Shown here: piece by piece, positions 49,874 through 61,219 of the stretch | Position numbering within the stretch: position 1 is the stretch's first letter | Layout: each line of letters opens with the position of its first letter | DNA from: Gracilariopsis chorda | Lineage: Eukaryota > Rhodophyta > Florideophyceae > Gracilariales > Gracilariaceae | Direction: 5' to 3' | Assembly: GCA_003194525.1 (NCBI GenBank) | Contig: NBIV01000087.1 | Span: 62,001-126,000 of the forward strand | Length of the DNA stretch: 64,000 bases | Notes under the pieces: model-generated | The model's input: only the letters and a program-made list of their open reading frames with translations | Database searches by the model: none | What the model was told of the DNA's origin: nothing | Program-made: the position numbers and the translations under genes

Positions 49874-50760
49874 TTGGTGCCATTTTGGGAGAGGGAAATA
49901 CAGGAACCCAAGATGCCTGGTGTTCAACATATGAACGTGGAAATTGGTAATGTCGGACAATCTGCAGCGTGGAATGGATTGTTAAACCCAAGTGCCACAG
50001 CAAGCTGTGATAATCCTAGATGCGTGCCGATTTCCAACAGAAACGACGGAGATGTGCATGGTTTCAGTAGCTCTGCAACTGAACCAAAAAATGCGCTCGA
50101 CATACGTGAGGCATCGGACATAAGTATTTCTATCATATCGTGGCCAGAAAAGGTTGTTAACAACGCAGAAGATGATAATACTTTTATTGAAGCAGGTAGG
50201 CCAAGTAGCGAGACGTCAAATAGTTCTGAACGGCATGAGAAATTTGGTATGGATTTCCAATGTGTCGGAGAGGACAACTGCGATGACGTTTTGTTAGTGT
50301 ACTTCTTTCTGGATGAGAGAGAAGCCCCTTTGCTAACCATGTTGATGTCAAACTTTCAAAGTGCTTCGGGGAAGGATATCATGTACGTATGTCTGGAGAT
50401 AACTGAGGGGAAAGAAAGTACTCCGGAAAACTTTAAGGAAATTGATAAGTCAGAAGAGAGCGCAGAAGTTCTTTTCGGCGAAGCTTTGCATTCCTACATA
50501 TTAAAGTCACTCGAGGAGATCGACCTCACCAATTTGCCATAGTCAAAACGGGACAAGCTCCGTAAAATGTTACGGAAATTTACCACAAAATCGGATAGCT
50601 CAGTCGGCGAGATTAATGTAATGAAGCACCAAATCCATTTCTTACTAAATGCACGTCCGAATACACAACCCCTGTCCAAAGCTGGACCGAAAGCTCGGGA
50701 AAAGAAGCAGTCCTAAACGGACAATATGCTCAATGCAGGTGTGATAAAGCCCACTCAGTA
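49874..50760 (+). pseudogene. Gypsy pol fragment (protease-RT linker and RT start), element D
   Basis: The frame at 49874-50542 ends LKSLEEIDLTNLP. After one stop it continues KRDKLRKMLRKFTTKSD, GEINVMKHQIHFLLNARP and AGPKAREKKQS, then AGVIKPTQ. This is the standard gypsy sequence just before the RT fingers. It differs from element C, whose protease lies to the right at 51109, so it comes from another copy. The upstream part of the frame (acidic, Ser-rich) is unrecognised. Confidence 0.65.
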
Positions 50761-51063
50761 CGCCAGGGAGCTCCAAGTACGTGACCCCCCTGGCCACACC
50801 GGTGAAGATTTCTCAGTTCAGCATCATCGAGTACCCATGGAACACCGTCAAGTTCTTGAACGGAGAGGGCGATCCTGTAGCGCCAACGTCGCAAAAAAAT
50901 GAGCAGAGGGACGCATAGAGTCGTGTCGCCTCTCTCAAAACTGCCCCCTTAAATCAATAGACTGGCGGAGCAAAATCAAGAAGGACGGAAGGAACCAAAA
51001 GTCGACATGACAACAGTCTCGAGTGGATTCTAAGCTCTGAACCAATGGAAGAACCTAGAGGAC
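50761..51063. other. Junction between gypsy fragments D and C
   Basis: About 300 bases without a frame I can place. They probably include truncated retrotransposon sequence. Confidence 0.3.
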
Positions 51064-51108
51064 GCTGTCTGTGTCCCCAGGAAGGACAACTATAAAGTAC
51101 ATAGAACT

Positions 51109-51459
51109 TTGGTATGGCATTCGAAAACCACAAGGGCATTCACGGCTGTGTTCGAAACGGGTGCCGGCCTCAACTTGGTACACCCGAAAGCATTGGGCTG
51201 GGAACGGATTATACAGGAAAGTAAATCACCAAAGGTAACAGACGCATCCGGTCGACCAATGAACATTCGTGGAGTACTCCCATTCCATATCCAATTTGGT
51301 CAACGGGAGGTCAGGATCTGTTTCCTTGTCTGTCCAAACCTGTGGGCAGAAATGATCCTGGTGACAAGCGTCATCCATGGATATGTAAAAGCGATCTATC
51401 CTGGCCAAAAGAGCATCGCCTTCCATCAAGGGGCTTTAAGGGAGATTGTGGGAGATTGA
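51109..51459 (+). pseudogene. Element C aspartic protease
   Basis: TAVFETGAGLNLVHPKALGW matches the retropepsin start, but the catalytic DTGA reads ETGA. A second strand (MILVTSVIHGYVKAIYPGQ) aligns with LLGTTFIDKHVTAIYPQR of element B. The enzyme is probably inactive. Confidence 0.75.
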
Positions 51460-51529
51460 TGGTACAAAGCATCGAATTGACCTTAAGGACGGGACTACCT
51501 CCCAATATCAGTACCCGTACCAGAAAGCT

Positions 51530-52199
51530 CTAAACGGATGCGCGAAGTAGTAGCCAGGGAGGTCGAAAAAATGAAGTCCGCAGGGGTGATCGAACGTGCT
51601 CCATCCAACGAAGCTGAATGGCCCAGCCCCTTCGTCCTTGTGGCCAAGAACGACGGGGCCATACGGTTTTGTATTGATTAATGCAAGCTAAATGAGATGA
51701 ACAAGAGGCATACGTACCCTATCTTCCGTATAGAGGACTGCCTAGGTTCCCTCGGGGACGCGCAGATTTTCACCTCCTTGGATTCCAATTGGGCTATTGG
51801 CAAGTACCAATGAACGACAAAGCTAAGTAGCTGACTACTTTCACGACCCATGACGGACTGTTACAGTGGACGCGGATGCGCTTCGGTGTCATGAATGCAC
51901 TAGCTACTTTCCAACGGGCCATGGATATCATTCTGTCCAGGGTCAAATGCAAGTTCGCCTTGGTCTATTTCGATGATTTAATCATCTTTTACAAGTCCAT
52001 TTGGGAACATTTCACACATTTGAATTCAGTTTTCAGGTTACTCCAACAGGCGGGCGTCATGTTGCAACTGAAAAAGTGTTTCTTCTTTCCGCCCTCCATG
52101 GACTATCTTGGCCATGTGTTGCTACTGGGAAAACTACAAGTGGCCAAGACCACGAGTAAGGCTATACGCAACGCGTCGCCATCGGGGACTCATACGTAA
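51530..52199 (+). pseudogene. Element C reverse transcriptase
   Basis: RT motifs are in order: MKSAGVIERAPS, GAIRFCID (stop follows), HTYPIFRIEDCLGSLGDA, MRFGVMNALATFQRAMDIILSRV and LVYFDDLIIFYKS with FDD for YLDD. Stops near 51680, 51812 and 51828 and one frameshift break it. The linker between protease and RT is deleted. Confidence 0.85.
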
Positions 52200-52793
52200 T
52201 TGCGGTCCTTCTTGGGCCTGTGTAATGTTTACCGTAGGTTTGTCTCTGGGTTTGCAAAAATAGCAGCCCCTCTTAACGAGATGCTGAAGAAAGGAACCCC
52301 AGTAGAGTTTGATGACCTAACGGACGAGCAGTATAATGCCTACCAAAACCTCAAGGACCATTTGGTTAGTCCGCCAGCCTTGGCGCTACCCAGGGCCAAT
52401 AAACCGTACATATTTTATACGGACGCATCTGCGACACAAGTGGGCTGCACACTTCTCCAAGAGCAGGAGTCCACTAAAGACTACCGCCGAGTGGGTTACT
52501 GGAGTAGGTCCCTGATCAAGGCCGAAAGGAACTACAGCACGACATAGGAGCACTGTCTTGCCATTGCGCAGTCCGTGCTCCACCTTCGGCCGTTCTTGAA
52601 AGGAACCCTTGTTACCATCGAGACAGATCACTACTCACTCCGCTGGCTACTGAACATGACAGACGTGTCGTCCCGCCTGGCACGATGGAGATTATGTCTG
52701 ACCGAATTTGATTACGAAGTGCTCTTTAGCCCAGGAATGAAATATCAAACCGCAGATGTGCGGTCACTCATTTTGAATGGTGGTACAAACTAG
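52200..52793 (+). pseudogene. Element C RNase H
   Basis: After a stop, FLGLCNVYRRFVSGFAKIAAPL begins the connection domain and FYTDASATQVGCTL the RNase H. Motifs AERNYSTT, TIETDHYSLRWLL and MTDVSSRLARWRLCLTEFDYEV follow. A TAG at about 52544 and a stop at 52791 interrupt it. Confidence 0.85.
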
Positions 52794-53225
52794 AGCCCAC
52801 TAGGCAACGAGATTCTCACCACTTAGGGTGGAACATATGACATAGAGAACGAGGGCGAAGGACTCCTGCTGGCAGAGGTATGGTCCACCGAATGAACTGA
52901 CGGATACGGTACAGTGACCTTATGCGCTGTCCATTAGGAAGAACCGCCGTTAGATGTCCATATGGCTCAGTCGAAAAGCCCGGATCTCACGCCTGTACCG
53001 CTCGAGAAATTTCTTCAGGCCCAGAAATAGGATGACCACTTTTTCCGGGTAGGAGAAGAATTAGGAACTCCTGGGTCACTGTTCGACTGCGACAGCCGAG
53101 GCATATTATGCCGCAGGTCACCTTTGGATAGGAACATACAAAAGGTGGCGCCAAAGAACATGTGAGGACGCCTGGTATACCTCGCTCACTACCCAAGACT
53201 ACCTGCCTACCTTGGAGGCACGAAG

Positions 53226-53888
53226 ATGTACCAGACCCTCAGAAAACATTTCTACAGCCCCTTTATGGCCAATGATGTGATGGAAACTGCAAGGACCTGT
53301 GCAGCATGTGCAAAAATCAGAGGGACAAAGGCGTTACACCAAGAAAAACGGAAGCTATTCCCAGTGACCGGGTTTTTGAAGTTTATCGCTATGGAAATCC
53401 TAGGGCAATTCCCGAAATAGATCCATGGTAACCGGTTTACATAGGTGATTACCGATCGGTTTACCACGTTAACCCGGGACATTTCGCTCAAATCCACAAT
53501 CGCAAGGGACGTCGCCATTGCTTTCCCCGTCCATTGGATATATCCTTATGAACTACCGCTTTACATCCTTAAGAACAATGGCTATCAGTTTATCTCTATT
53601 TTCTTCGAGCACGTGTGCTCGGCATTAGGTCTAAAACATCTCCTTACCATCGCGTATCACCGTCAAACCAAGGGACGAGCCAAAAGCTTCAACAGAACCC
53701 TAGCCACGAAGTTAATTCATTACGTTTTCGAGCACCGACAAGACTGGGAGGACTGTGTCCAGCCTTTGGTCTCTGCATACAATACCCAAGTGCATAAATC
53801 CACCGGTACCACTCCTTTCCAACTCTACCTAATGCCCCAATGCCGAACATGGTTGACATGCAGGAAACGTGTACACCTCAGGGCGTAA
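53226..53888 (+). pseudogene. Element C integrase
   Basis: MANDVMETARTCAAC contains the CC of the zinc domain; MEILGQFPK has Glu where the first catalytic Asp should be. After a frame break, ILKNNGYQF replaces the second Asp motif (xDNG) with NNG, and HHRQTKGRAKSFNRTL shows Lys at the catalytic Glu position. All three acids seem lost. Confidence 0.85.
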
Positions 53889-54489
53889 CGGGAGAAATGA
53901 CCCCCGCTCAGCCTAAACGGTATTCGCGTAAGAGAATTGATGGCATCTTTAGGCCTGTGGAAACCATATTGGTAAAAGCGCAGGCACGCTATAAGGCTGT
54001 ATTTGATGGATCCATTTAGTTTACGCGGCAGATAGCCATAGGAGACTACGTCCATTTGGACAGATCACCGAAGTAAAAACATGAAGCCGAATACATCACC
54101 GAAACACTGTTGTGTGAGTCTACTGGGCCCTTCAAGGTTCTCAAGTGCTGAGGACACACTGTTATTATTGACTGGGATGGTGGCCAGGGCACAGTCACCA
54201 TTGACAAAATCTCCCTGGCTCCTCTTCCACATCCTAAGGCCCCAAAGGACATCAATTCTTGGCCACCAGCCCAAACCTAGCCTGCTACCGGCACAGAACC
54301 CCTGGTTACCAATTCTACGGTCCCTCAAGAGCCGTGCATTTCGACCGATCCAGAAGGCCTTTCCGCAGACTAGTATGGCCCTCTAAGTGGCATGTTACTT
54401 CCCGAAGTAATATCGGACCGCGTAGATTGCGCCACGGACGTTGTTCCCTCGGACACCACCAGATATGGTCCTTTACACCAAATGGATTT

Positions 54490-54730
54490 AGCAGAGGACG
54501 CTGGACTGGACGACCAATACAACTGTGTTGTTGATCGCATTGTCTCCGCTGGGCTACGTGATGAGGGTGAGCTGAGCTACAACGTCCGGTGTTTGAAAAT
54601 GAGCCTAAGGATGATACCTGGCTTCCACAGTCAGCCATCCCCGATAATTTTGTAGCCCATTATTCGTCCAAAACATGCCACACGGACCGTGACCTTAAGG
54701 ACCGGGGTATCCCTGACCACAAATTTGTGC
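54490..54730 (+). pseudogene. Element C chromodomain
   Basis: VDRIVSAGLRDEGELSYNVR aligns with VDRIVGLDETTNGLRYRVR of element B. After a frameshift, DDTWLPQSAIPDNFVAHY continues the alignment with DDTLEPAGNIPQHFVARY. Confidence 0.75.
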
Positions 54731-55159
54731 TCACGCGTGCATAGTCCGCCACCGTTCAATCCGATTTGAGTCTGTGGCCACGGCGCTCAAGGGACCGCCT
54801 CCCGCGTGCCTCCACTCACTGGGGCGAAGTGGATTCCTCCCAAGGTTGGCTGAGATAATATCCGACTGGGAATTTAGATAACTCCAAAGTCCCTACGCCG
54901 TTGAGGTTGAAAACCAAGGGTATGGAGCGCAGACAGCACAATTACAGGGCAAGTAAAACAAAACCTCAGAGACCTGTTTCACAAGTGACCTATGGGCATG
55001 CCCAGTCCGAAGAGAAGACTGGAGATACGGGCGAGATCAGGAGCAAACGCAGACGTAAGATGGGCCACAGGTGACCATTATGGTTTACTAAAAGGCTCGA
55101 GCCGGAAAGAAGACCACTAGAACGATGCCACTGGGTAAGGGAACCCTGTGCAAGCACGC
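54731..55159. other. Gap between pol and antisense gene in element C
   Basis: This corresponds to the 26240-26564 convergent gap in B. I see no frame and no AATAAA signal that I can support. Confidence 0.35.
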
Positions 55160-57158
55160 TTATGAGCTAGAATCTGGGCCGAATTGGACAATGCACCACC
55201 CGAGAACTCTGCGTCCGAAAGGTTGAGGCCAAAATAGTTGTCCAGATCCGTGGCGTCTCGTTAGGATAACACCTTGTATTTGTCCTCCAAGATAGTTGCT
55301 AAGGCGTCCTTGACCTCTCGGTTACGCTGAACCAGGGAATGTTACCGTGAGGCCCGACGAACATAGGATTGGGCAGCGCAGAGAGCCTCCACTATGCCAG
55401 TAGGTTCAAGGATACCAACGGACGCGGACACCTTCTACAGGTCATCAAACGCCATGGTAAAGGCCTCGGGGATGGCTTGAGCAGGAGGAAGAGGAGCGAG
55501 CAAAACAGCGGACACTGTCAGGCACGCAGAGGAGTGCGGAACCAGTAGGCCTATGTACGCCTCTGGGCCCTCGAATACGTTGACTTCGCTTGCTGTCGCA
55601 ACGGACGGCGCAAATGACAAGGTCGATACTGGAATCGCTGCCTGCTCTCGGACCAGAGAGTGAAGACAATATTGATGGAATCCAATGGCCTGAGGGTAGT
55701 AGTCCGGTACGGACTGGCGCGCCTCTTTCAAAGGAATAGCCAGTAATGTTATGGCCTGGTAGACGTTCCCATCTTCATGGCCTACGGGGTGTCGTGGAAT
55801 CGCTGAAAGAGCGTCATTATCATAATCGTACCAAAGAAAATCACGGGCATGTCGTAAAACTCCACCTGGTGCCAGCAGAAGACGTACCTCAGGTTGGGAC
55901 GGATGCGGCCATTGGATTCGATCATATCATTTCAATAGTTCCGATTCGATAACCAGTACAAGCGGCCTTATGGGGGTTTGAAGCAAACCGATCCCATACG
56001 ATTATGACCCGACCAAGGAAATGGGGCCTTAGGGTCGCCTTGCATGGAATACAATTCCTCCAGGAGCTTGTTCAACCGCCATTGTTAATCTGCTTCTCCG
56101 CCACCACCGAGGAATGGCACGTTCGGCGGAACTAGAGCGTGGCAACGTGCCACCGAAATGGCATCAGCAGGAAAGTGGAGCCAGCGGTTGTACCAGGAGT
56201 CCTCCTGGGAATTCTTCTTCTCGTGGGTGTAGTTGGGAATCGCAGCTAACCGACGGGTGTCCAGATATTGGTCAGCGTAATGCACGAACTCGGCAACCAA
56301 ACTGGGCAGGTGCGTACTCCTTACGACCATGGGATACGGCCTGAAGTGTGGTCGTGTTTGTCCCCGAGATAGGCATAAGCGCTGTCTGGGACCAAATCCA
56401 TTTTGGACGAAGTTACGGTGATAGAAGCCCAAGGGATGTGCTCGAAGCCGCCATAGGCCAAGAGGTAGCCATGGGAACCCTTATGTGCTCTCTTGGACAT
56501 GGCAAAGATGGTATCGATAACCCGGCACAGTGGACACGATGCCAGAAAAAACCAATGGTCTGAAACTTGAACGACCAGGGGAATGCAACTAGATCTACCA
56601 AAGAGGCGAAAATGGTGGACGCAACGGGACAATACGGGGAAGTAAATGTGACCAAAGGAGTGACGCGTCTCGGAGAGAAGTGTAAGTGCCCGCGTACGGC
56701 ATAGGAAGAATGCAGAAGCACGCAGAGCGCCCCGAACTCGACGTTCCCTAGACTACGTGGTACGTCCGCCGGCGACCAATGGTATGGTAGTAGCCTCGTG
56801 CCAGTTACCGAAAAAGCGACCAAATGGGCGCAATATGATGCTATTGCCGTAGACCCTATGGGTGGGCTGCAATTCCATTCCTTTTAAGCAAAGGGGGTAT
56901 TGCTGACGCGGGAATGAGGACCCAAGCAAAGCAATCACATGGAGGGGAAAGCCACCAACGGGGAAGGAATGGTACTTCCAATCGAGAAGAAGCGACCGAA
57001 GGGACGTCGGATCTTAGGGAGGGAGGTCTGTAGGAGATTGAACATTGGGAAAGTGAGGTAGTGTGAAGGAGCCAGCGATCTGAACTGGCAATGGTCGAAT
57101 CATTGCTGGCTCGTTTGCTCCATGTGGCCAAGTCGGGTGCTGATGTAGGAGATACCAT
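55160..57158 (-). pseudogene. Antisense gene (aORF) of element C
   Basis: The gene starts at ATG 57158 in the context GTGCCATGG, close to CCCGCCATGG in B. After a disordered N-terminus, YADQYLDTRRLAAIPNY, RWLHFP, WRLNKLLEEL and IRPNLRYVFCWHQVEFYDM align in order with element B (LATQYLDAVRFGRIPSV, RWAHLP, SRLQRLLKRM, IRSSLGYFYCWHNVEFHDL). Near 55420 IVEALCAAQSYVRRA aligns with VEAAVLSARTWIRRV of the second half. The total span (~2.0 kb) equals B's. Several stops and frameshifts make it non-functional. Confidence 0.65.
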
Positions 57159-58102
57159 GGCACCTGCCGAGCACCGAGGTAATTTCATCTCAGGTATATT
57201 TATGTAGTACTTTTAACTAATTTTTTTGGGTAGTTCCCGAAGGTCAGGGCGCCTCGTGGACCATATAAGTTGGCGTAAGTACCGCCGACCTCCGAAGAGT
57301 AAAGAAAAGCACCATTGCAGTCTTCTTATTACCGTATGCAGGTAATAGGCGCCAAACGCCTCCAAGCCATCGCTACCATTCTCCCGACCTGTAGAAACCT
57401 AAGATAACGCCTCCACATTGCGCCTGGATGCCAGTTGGTGCCCACATCAGCAGTAGACCCAATGGAATGTCACTTTAGTGGCTGGCTCTCTGCCACTACT
57501 ACCCGTCAGTAGACTACTAATACAATTGGCCGAAGGACGTAGTATTCTACTACAGGGAAGCAAGACCCCTATAGAGGTTTTCAATGACGAGCAAGAGTGC
57601 TGGATAGCTGTAATCTCGTCGTGAGAGTAAAACTGCAGCGCTTGCAGCGTTGGCAACGGATGTATGCATGCTAGAGGCTGCTCGAGGTTGAGAGTTGGGT
57701 TGTCGTGCAAGGCAAAAAAGAGCAGAAAACAGCGGTTGCAAGGGTCATTTTGAGTGCTGCTACCATGAAGAACGAGTTCTCCTCTCTTTTCGGTTGAGTG
57801 GGTGGAACCGCCGGCCGCTTCCTTTTATTTTGAACAGGCTGTTCCCCAACAGCAATGAGTGGACACGGTGGATTGTTCCAGTGAGCGGTCCAGAGTAGCG
57901 GTTCACATAAGTTACTCTAGTGCGGATATGTAGTCGTTACGAAAAAAAAATATGTCGACGCATGCAGTAACGGAGGAGTACATGATTAGACGCCTCCAAG
58001 ACAAAAAAGCTTGAAGAAGGTTAGAATGAATGGTTTGGCATTTCATGGCCTGCCAAATTGAGCCCTTTGCAAAATTGAGCGCGTGAGAGGGTTAAAATGT
58101 TA
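57159..58102. other. Region between gypsy C and the pogo element
   Basis: The first part should hold the 3' internal region and LTR of element C. The AT-rich stretch at 57195-57235 resembles the AT-rich tract in the LTR of element A, but I cannot define borders. Frames at 57447-57898 are not convincing. Confidence 0.35.
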
Positions 58103-58125
58103 GCAGTCAGAAGGGCTTAACTTGA
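58103..58125 (+). repeat. Left inverted repeat of the pogo element
   Basis: Starts GCAGTCAGAAGGGCTTAAC after TA. Differs from the right end at two positions (A/G and C/G). Confidence 0.9.
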
Positions 58126-58529
58126 CAAAGGGCTTTACTTGAGACAGCCCTACTGTAAATGACATAATCTCGTATCTCTAAGCTTCCACTTCACCCTTTC
58201 TTAATATTCCATCACCCTTGAACACCGCACTCAACTGGTCTGTTCTCCACCTCAGTAGGCCCTTCTCTACGCAATGCCTCTTTCGATGCAAAGCGAGACT
58301 GGTAGATTGTAACGTCTAACACAGCGTAGAAGCGAAGACCAGTCGAACTAAATTCGCGCTGTAGAACTGTTCCACCAAGGCTGCAAACCCCGAAATGTTG
58401 CGTTGGCATGCAAGCTTTATAGATCGACGACCTATCGTTTGTTCAAAGCTATGAAGTCAACATGTGGCTATTAAATTTACAAACTTCTCCATCCAGTAGA
58501 TTTCAAGCCCTGTAGACCAGCAATTATCA

Positions 58530-59780
58530 CGAGCCCAGTAGAAGACGCAATTGTCCAACGTTTGATTTATGCAGTTAAGCGCGGATTTGCCTTCGACAAC
58601 AACAACATAAAGAGTCTTATAGCTGAAATAGCCCGCGACGGCTGTATTGTGTACCATGGAAGTGGGCCTTCTGATGCCGCCCTTCGGTTCTTTCGTGCAA
58701 GAAACCGCTCGATCACATTTCGTTGTGCCGAGGACATGTGTCATAAGTCCTTCGAAGGTGAGAACATCAATCATGTTCGAACACTTAGCTCCGTTCTCAC
58801 AAAGCTGAAGAGGAAAGGCCCTGAGTTTTTTCAAGACCTAGACCATAGCTAGAATCTTGATGAAACTGCTGTGAATGCACAGCATATTTCAAATTCAAGG
58901 TGTTTTGGACATCCAATTCGCATTATTTCGGTCGATGGTACAACCTGAAAGAAAACCGAAAGCTTTTGAAAGCAGTGGTGATTGCTCCGTGTCCGGAAAG
59001 CTCGATTCACCGTTTCTCGTTCTGTAGTGAAAGAAAGCCATGCCCAAGTGAATGGATGCAATTGATGAGAAAAGTGTGAACCTCCTACCTTTGAGGTACA
59101 GGTGTCTTTATTATTCGAACTGGATTCCAAACAAAACAGTAGTTCAATGCAGCCCAACCAGCTCTATGGATTGCAACCTGTTGAAGAACGTGGTCGAACA
59201 ATTCGAAAACTACGGACGTCAGTTCGTGTCAGAATCAAAAGCCCTCCTGCTTTTGCTAAATGGTCACAGCTCACGGAAAGAAACTGCGTGGGTAGACGAA
59301 TGCAAAAAGTTCAACATACATGCTATCCAGCTTCCCGCAAGTAAGTGTCATTTTCTACAGCCTTGCGATTCTCATGTGAACAAGCACTTCGAAGAAGAAA
59401 CTAGATCGCTTTGTGATGCTCTTTTGGCAACAGGAGAGGTCTCAAATGCAAACCTGAGTTTCAAGATGAAATTGGCAATGGCAGGCTATCGCGCAATCAC
59501 TGTAGAAGTTGTAAAGAAGAGTTTTGTAGACGCTGGCTTATGGCCACTAGACCATATATTTGTAGACACGTTTTGCGAATGTTTTGGGTTCCGCAACATT
59601 GGTGAGGACGAGGAAAGTGAAAGCAAGTCAATGAAGGTCAGAAAGTCACTTAGACTTCGAAAGAATGACGATGTTATTCGGCAAAAACATTGAGAAAATC
59701 CTGGCAGCTCATAAGGATCCTACAAATTCATTAACAGCAATCGAGAACATTCTTCAAAATGAGAGTTCGACAAACTGAGT
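58530..59780 (+). pseudogene. Pogo/Tigger-type transposase, broken
   Basis: The N-terminal DNA-binding part is readable from about 58530: VEDAIVQRLIYAVKRGFAFDNNNIKSL, GPSDAALRFFRARNRSITFR, the CENP-B-like HTH. NLDETAVNA near 58855 has the first catalytic Asp. In the frame from 59052, LLLLLNGHSSRKETAWVDECK matches the pogo LLLDGHSSH motif, but the catalytic Asp is Asn. LQPCDSHVNKHFEEETR follows with the third position as Asp. Stops occur at about 58850 and 58948, and a further stop at 59691. The transposase appears inactive. Confidence 0.82.
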
Positions 59781-59886
59781 GTTTTGGGAGGCTCCGCCAT
59801 TAAAAGCACCTGTTCGCGTAGTTCAGAGTATTTCTTCTAAATAGGGTGAGGCTCTAGCACTTCGAATTACTCAGAGTATACCAAAT

Positions 59887-60198
59887 GTGAGAAATCTTTC
59901 CAATAGTACAGCGAAGGTGAGTTGGAAGTGCGTAAGTCCCGAGAGTAAGGTAAAGAAGACGAAAGTCGCTTCGCAACTGCTGTATGAAAAAGAGAATATG
60001 CCGCCGTTGTTTTGCGGTGAGGATGATGATGACGTTGTGTTTAACAAGCTAGTCAGGCGTCGTGAAGCCAAACGCGGACTTAGAAACGTGTGCACTCGAA
60101 GAAGAAAACATCACGAGTCTCGAAAGCCTCCTATAGTTTGCGCTTGCCTCGATAAGAGGCCAATTTGTGTGGTGGGGACGGCGAGAGCGTTGTCTTAA
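59887..60198 (+). pseudogene. Pogo transposase C-terminal tail
   Basis: The frame continues the transposase gene after stops near 59777 and 59843. It is basic and contains KENMPPLFCGEDDDDVVFNKLVRR, an acidic cluster followed by basic residues. A similar motif is in the remnant at 60472-61056. Confidence 0.5.
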
Positions 60199-60301
60199 GT
60201 AAAGCCTGGAACCGCACAGGTTCTTGCTTTGGCTCTGCATGAGTGGATATTTTCTGGAAATGCAGCCTAAAAATGCAGGGTCTTCAAGCCAAGTTTTTGT
60301 C

Positions 60302-60324
60302 TCAACTTAAGCCCTTCTGACCGC
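60302..60324 (-). repeat. Right inverted repeat of the pogo element
   Basis: Reverse complement of 58103-58125 with two mismatches; followed by TA. Confidence 0.9.
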
Positions 60325-60471
60325 TACCCTTTTTCATCGGTGCTATTTGAAACCCCTTTTTTTTGGAAAAATGTCTTCATTTACGTGTTCAAAATCAAAG
60401 GTTTGCTACCATCCCGAGGACACCATACAAGTGGTGATTTACACTGCCAGGCTTAATTTGAAACACCTCCA

Positions 60472-61056
60472 TCAACCCACTTTTCTGTCCTTGCCGCTCT
60501 CAGAAAGCCGAACCAATGTTTCGGCCGCAATACTATTCACGTCTATGGCGCCAAGGACATTCTGCGGCCCTGTTTTTCTGTATTTGCGCTTTTGCAACTT
60601 TGCCATCACAAGATTATCGAATAAATCGTCGTCCACCTCTGCACTAGAGCCTTCTTTTGCTCTGTGTCCTTCAACTGCAACGTTTTCTCTGTGCACCTGC
60701 ACCACGTCCAAGGACACGTTCTTGGACCCTCACAATACTGTTCTGGAAGCCTTGGATTTCTTCATGGATGACAGTTTGCCTTTTATTGGGCGTACTGTTA
60801 GCAATTCGGCTTCATTTCTCTCACCTATTGCTGTGTTCTTTGTCGATGGTCTACCAGCTTTGGATAGAGGTACGACACATTCTATCAACAATTTGTTCAC
60901 GAAATAAGAGTTGCGCATAAGTAGCGCTATCTTGACAAGAACTGATGAGGATCTATTTCCAGAAAGGTTCAATAGAGGGATTAGGCAAACCTCGTGATTT
61001 TCACATGAGATTGATTTTGCGTGAAACATTGCACACGTCGGCAAACTAAGACGCAA
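60472..61056 (-). pseudogene. Remnant resembling a second pogo transposase tail
   Basis: A minus-strand frame with a single TGA (near 60727) gives about 190 residues. GRPSTKNTAIGERNEAELL is hook-like, and AEVDDDLFDNLVMAKLQKRKYRK resembles the DDDDVVFNKLVRRREAKRG segment of the adjacent pogo element. It lies just outside that element's right end. The relation is inferred from one motif. Confidence 0.4.
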
Positions 61057-61219
61057 TTTGATTCTGAAACTATGTCATTTTTCGCTTGGAGAGCCTCTTT
61101 GCGAAATTGAAAAAAACATCCTGTACAGCCCCTCTCGTCTCAGTACCAAAAGGGAGAAGTCCCTCCAGCCGAACTGTGGGCCCCCCCTCTCTCGGCTCAT
61201 CTCCGTAAACCTACCAGAC

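Larger units (their letters stand above)
51064..57190 (+). mobile_element. Ty3/gypsy element C, heavily decayed
   Basis: Protease, RT, RNase H, integrase and chromodomain follow each other on the plus strand. An antisense gene fills 55160-57158 on the minus strand, the same arrangement as in A and B. Many stops and frameshifts are present. LTRs and a target duplication could not be recognised, so both ends are approximate. Confidence 0.72.
58103..60324 (+). mobile_element. Pogo-type Tc1/mariner element
   Basis: Inverted ends share GTCAGAAGGGCTTAA exactly, within ~23-bp repeats that begin GCAG/GCGG. Both are flanked by TA (58101-58102 and 60325-60326), the standard duplication of Tc1/mariner elements. 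Length 2.2 kb. The interior encodes one pogo-type transposase with a long C-terminal tail, disrupted by stops. Confidence 0.88.

Noticed and set aside
60347..60907. 186-residue plus-strand frame
   Set aside because: The minus strand of the same stretch gives a more protein-like charged sequence with a motif shared with the pogo tail, so the plus frame is probably its shadow.
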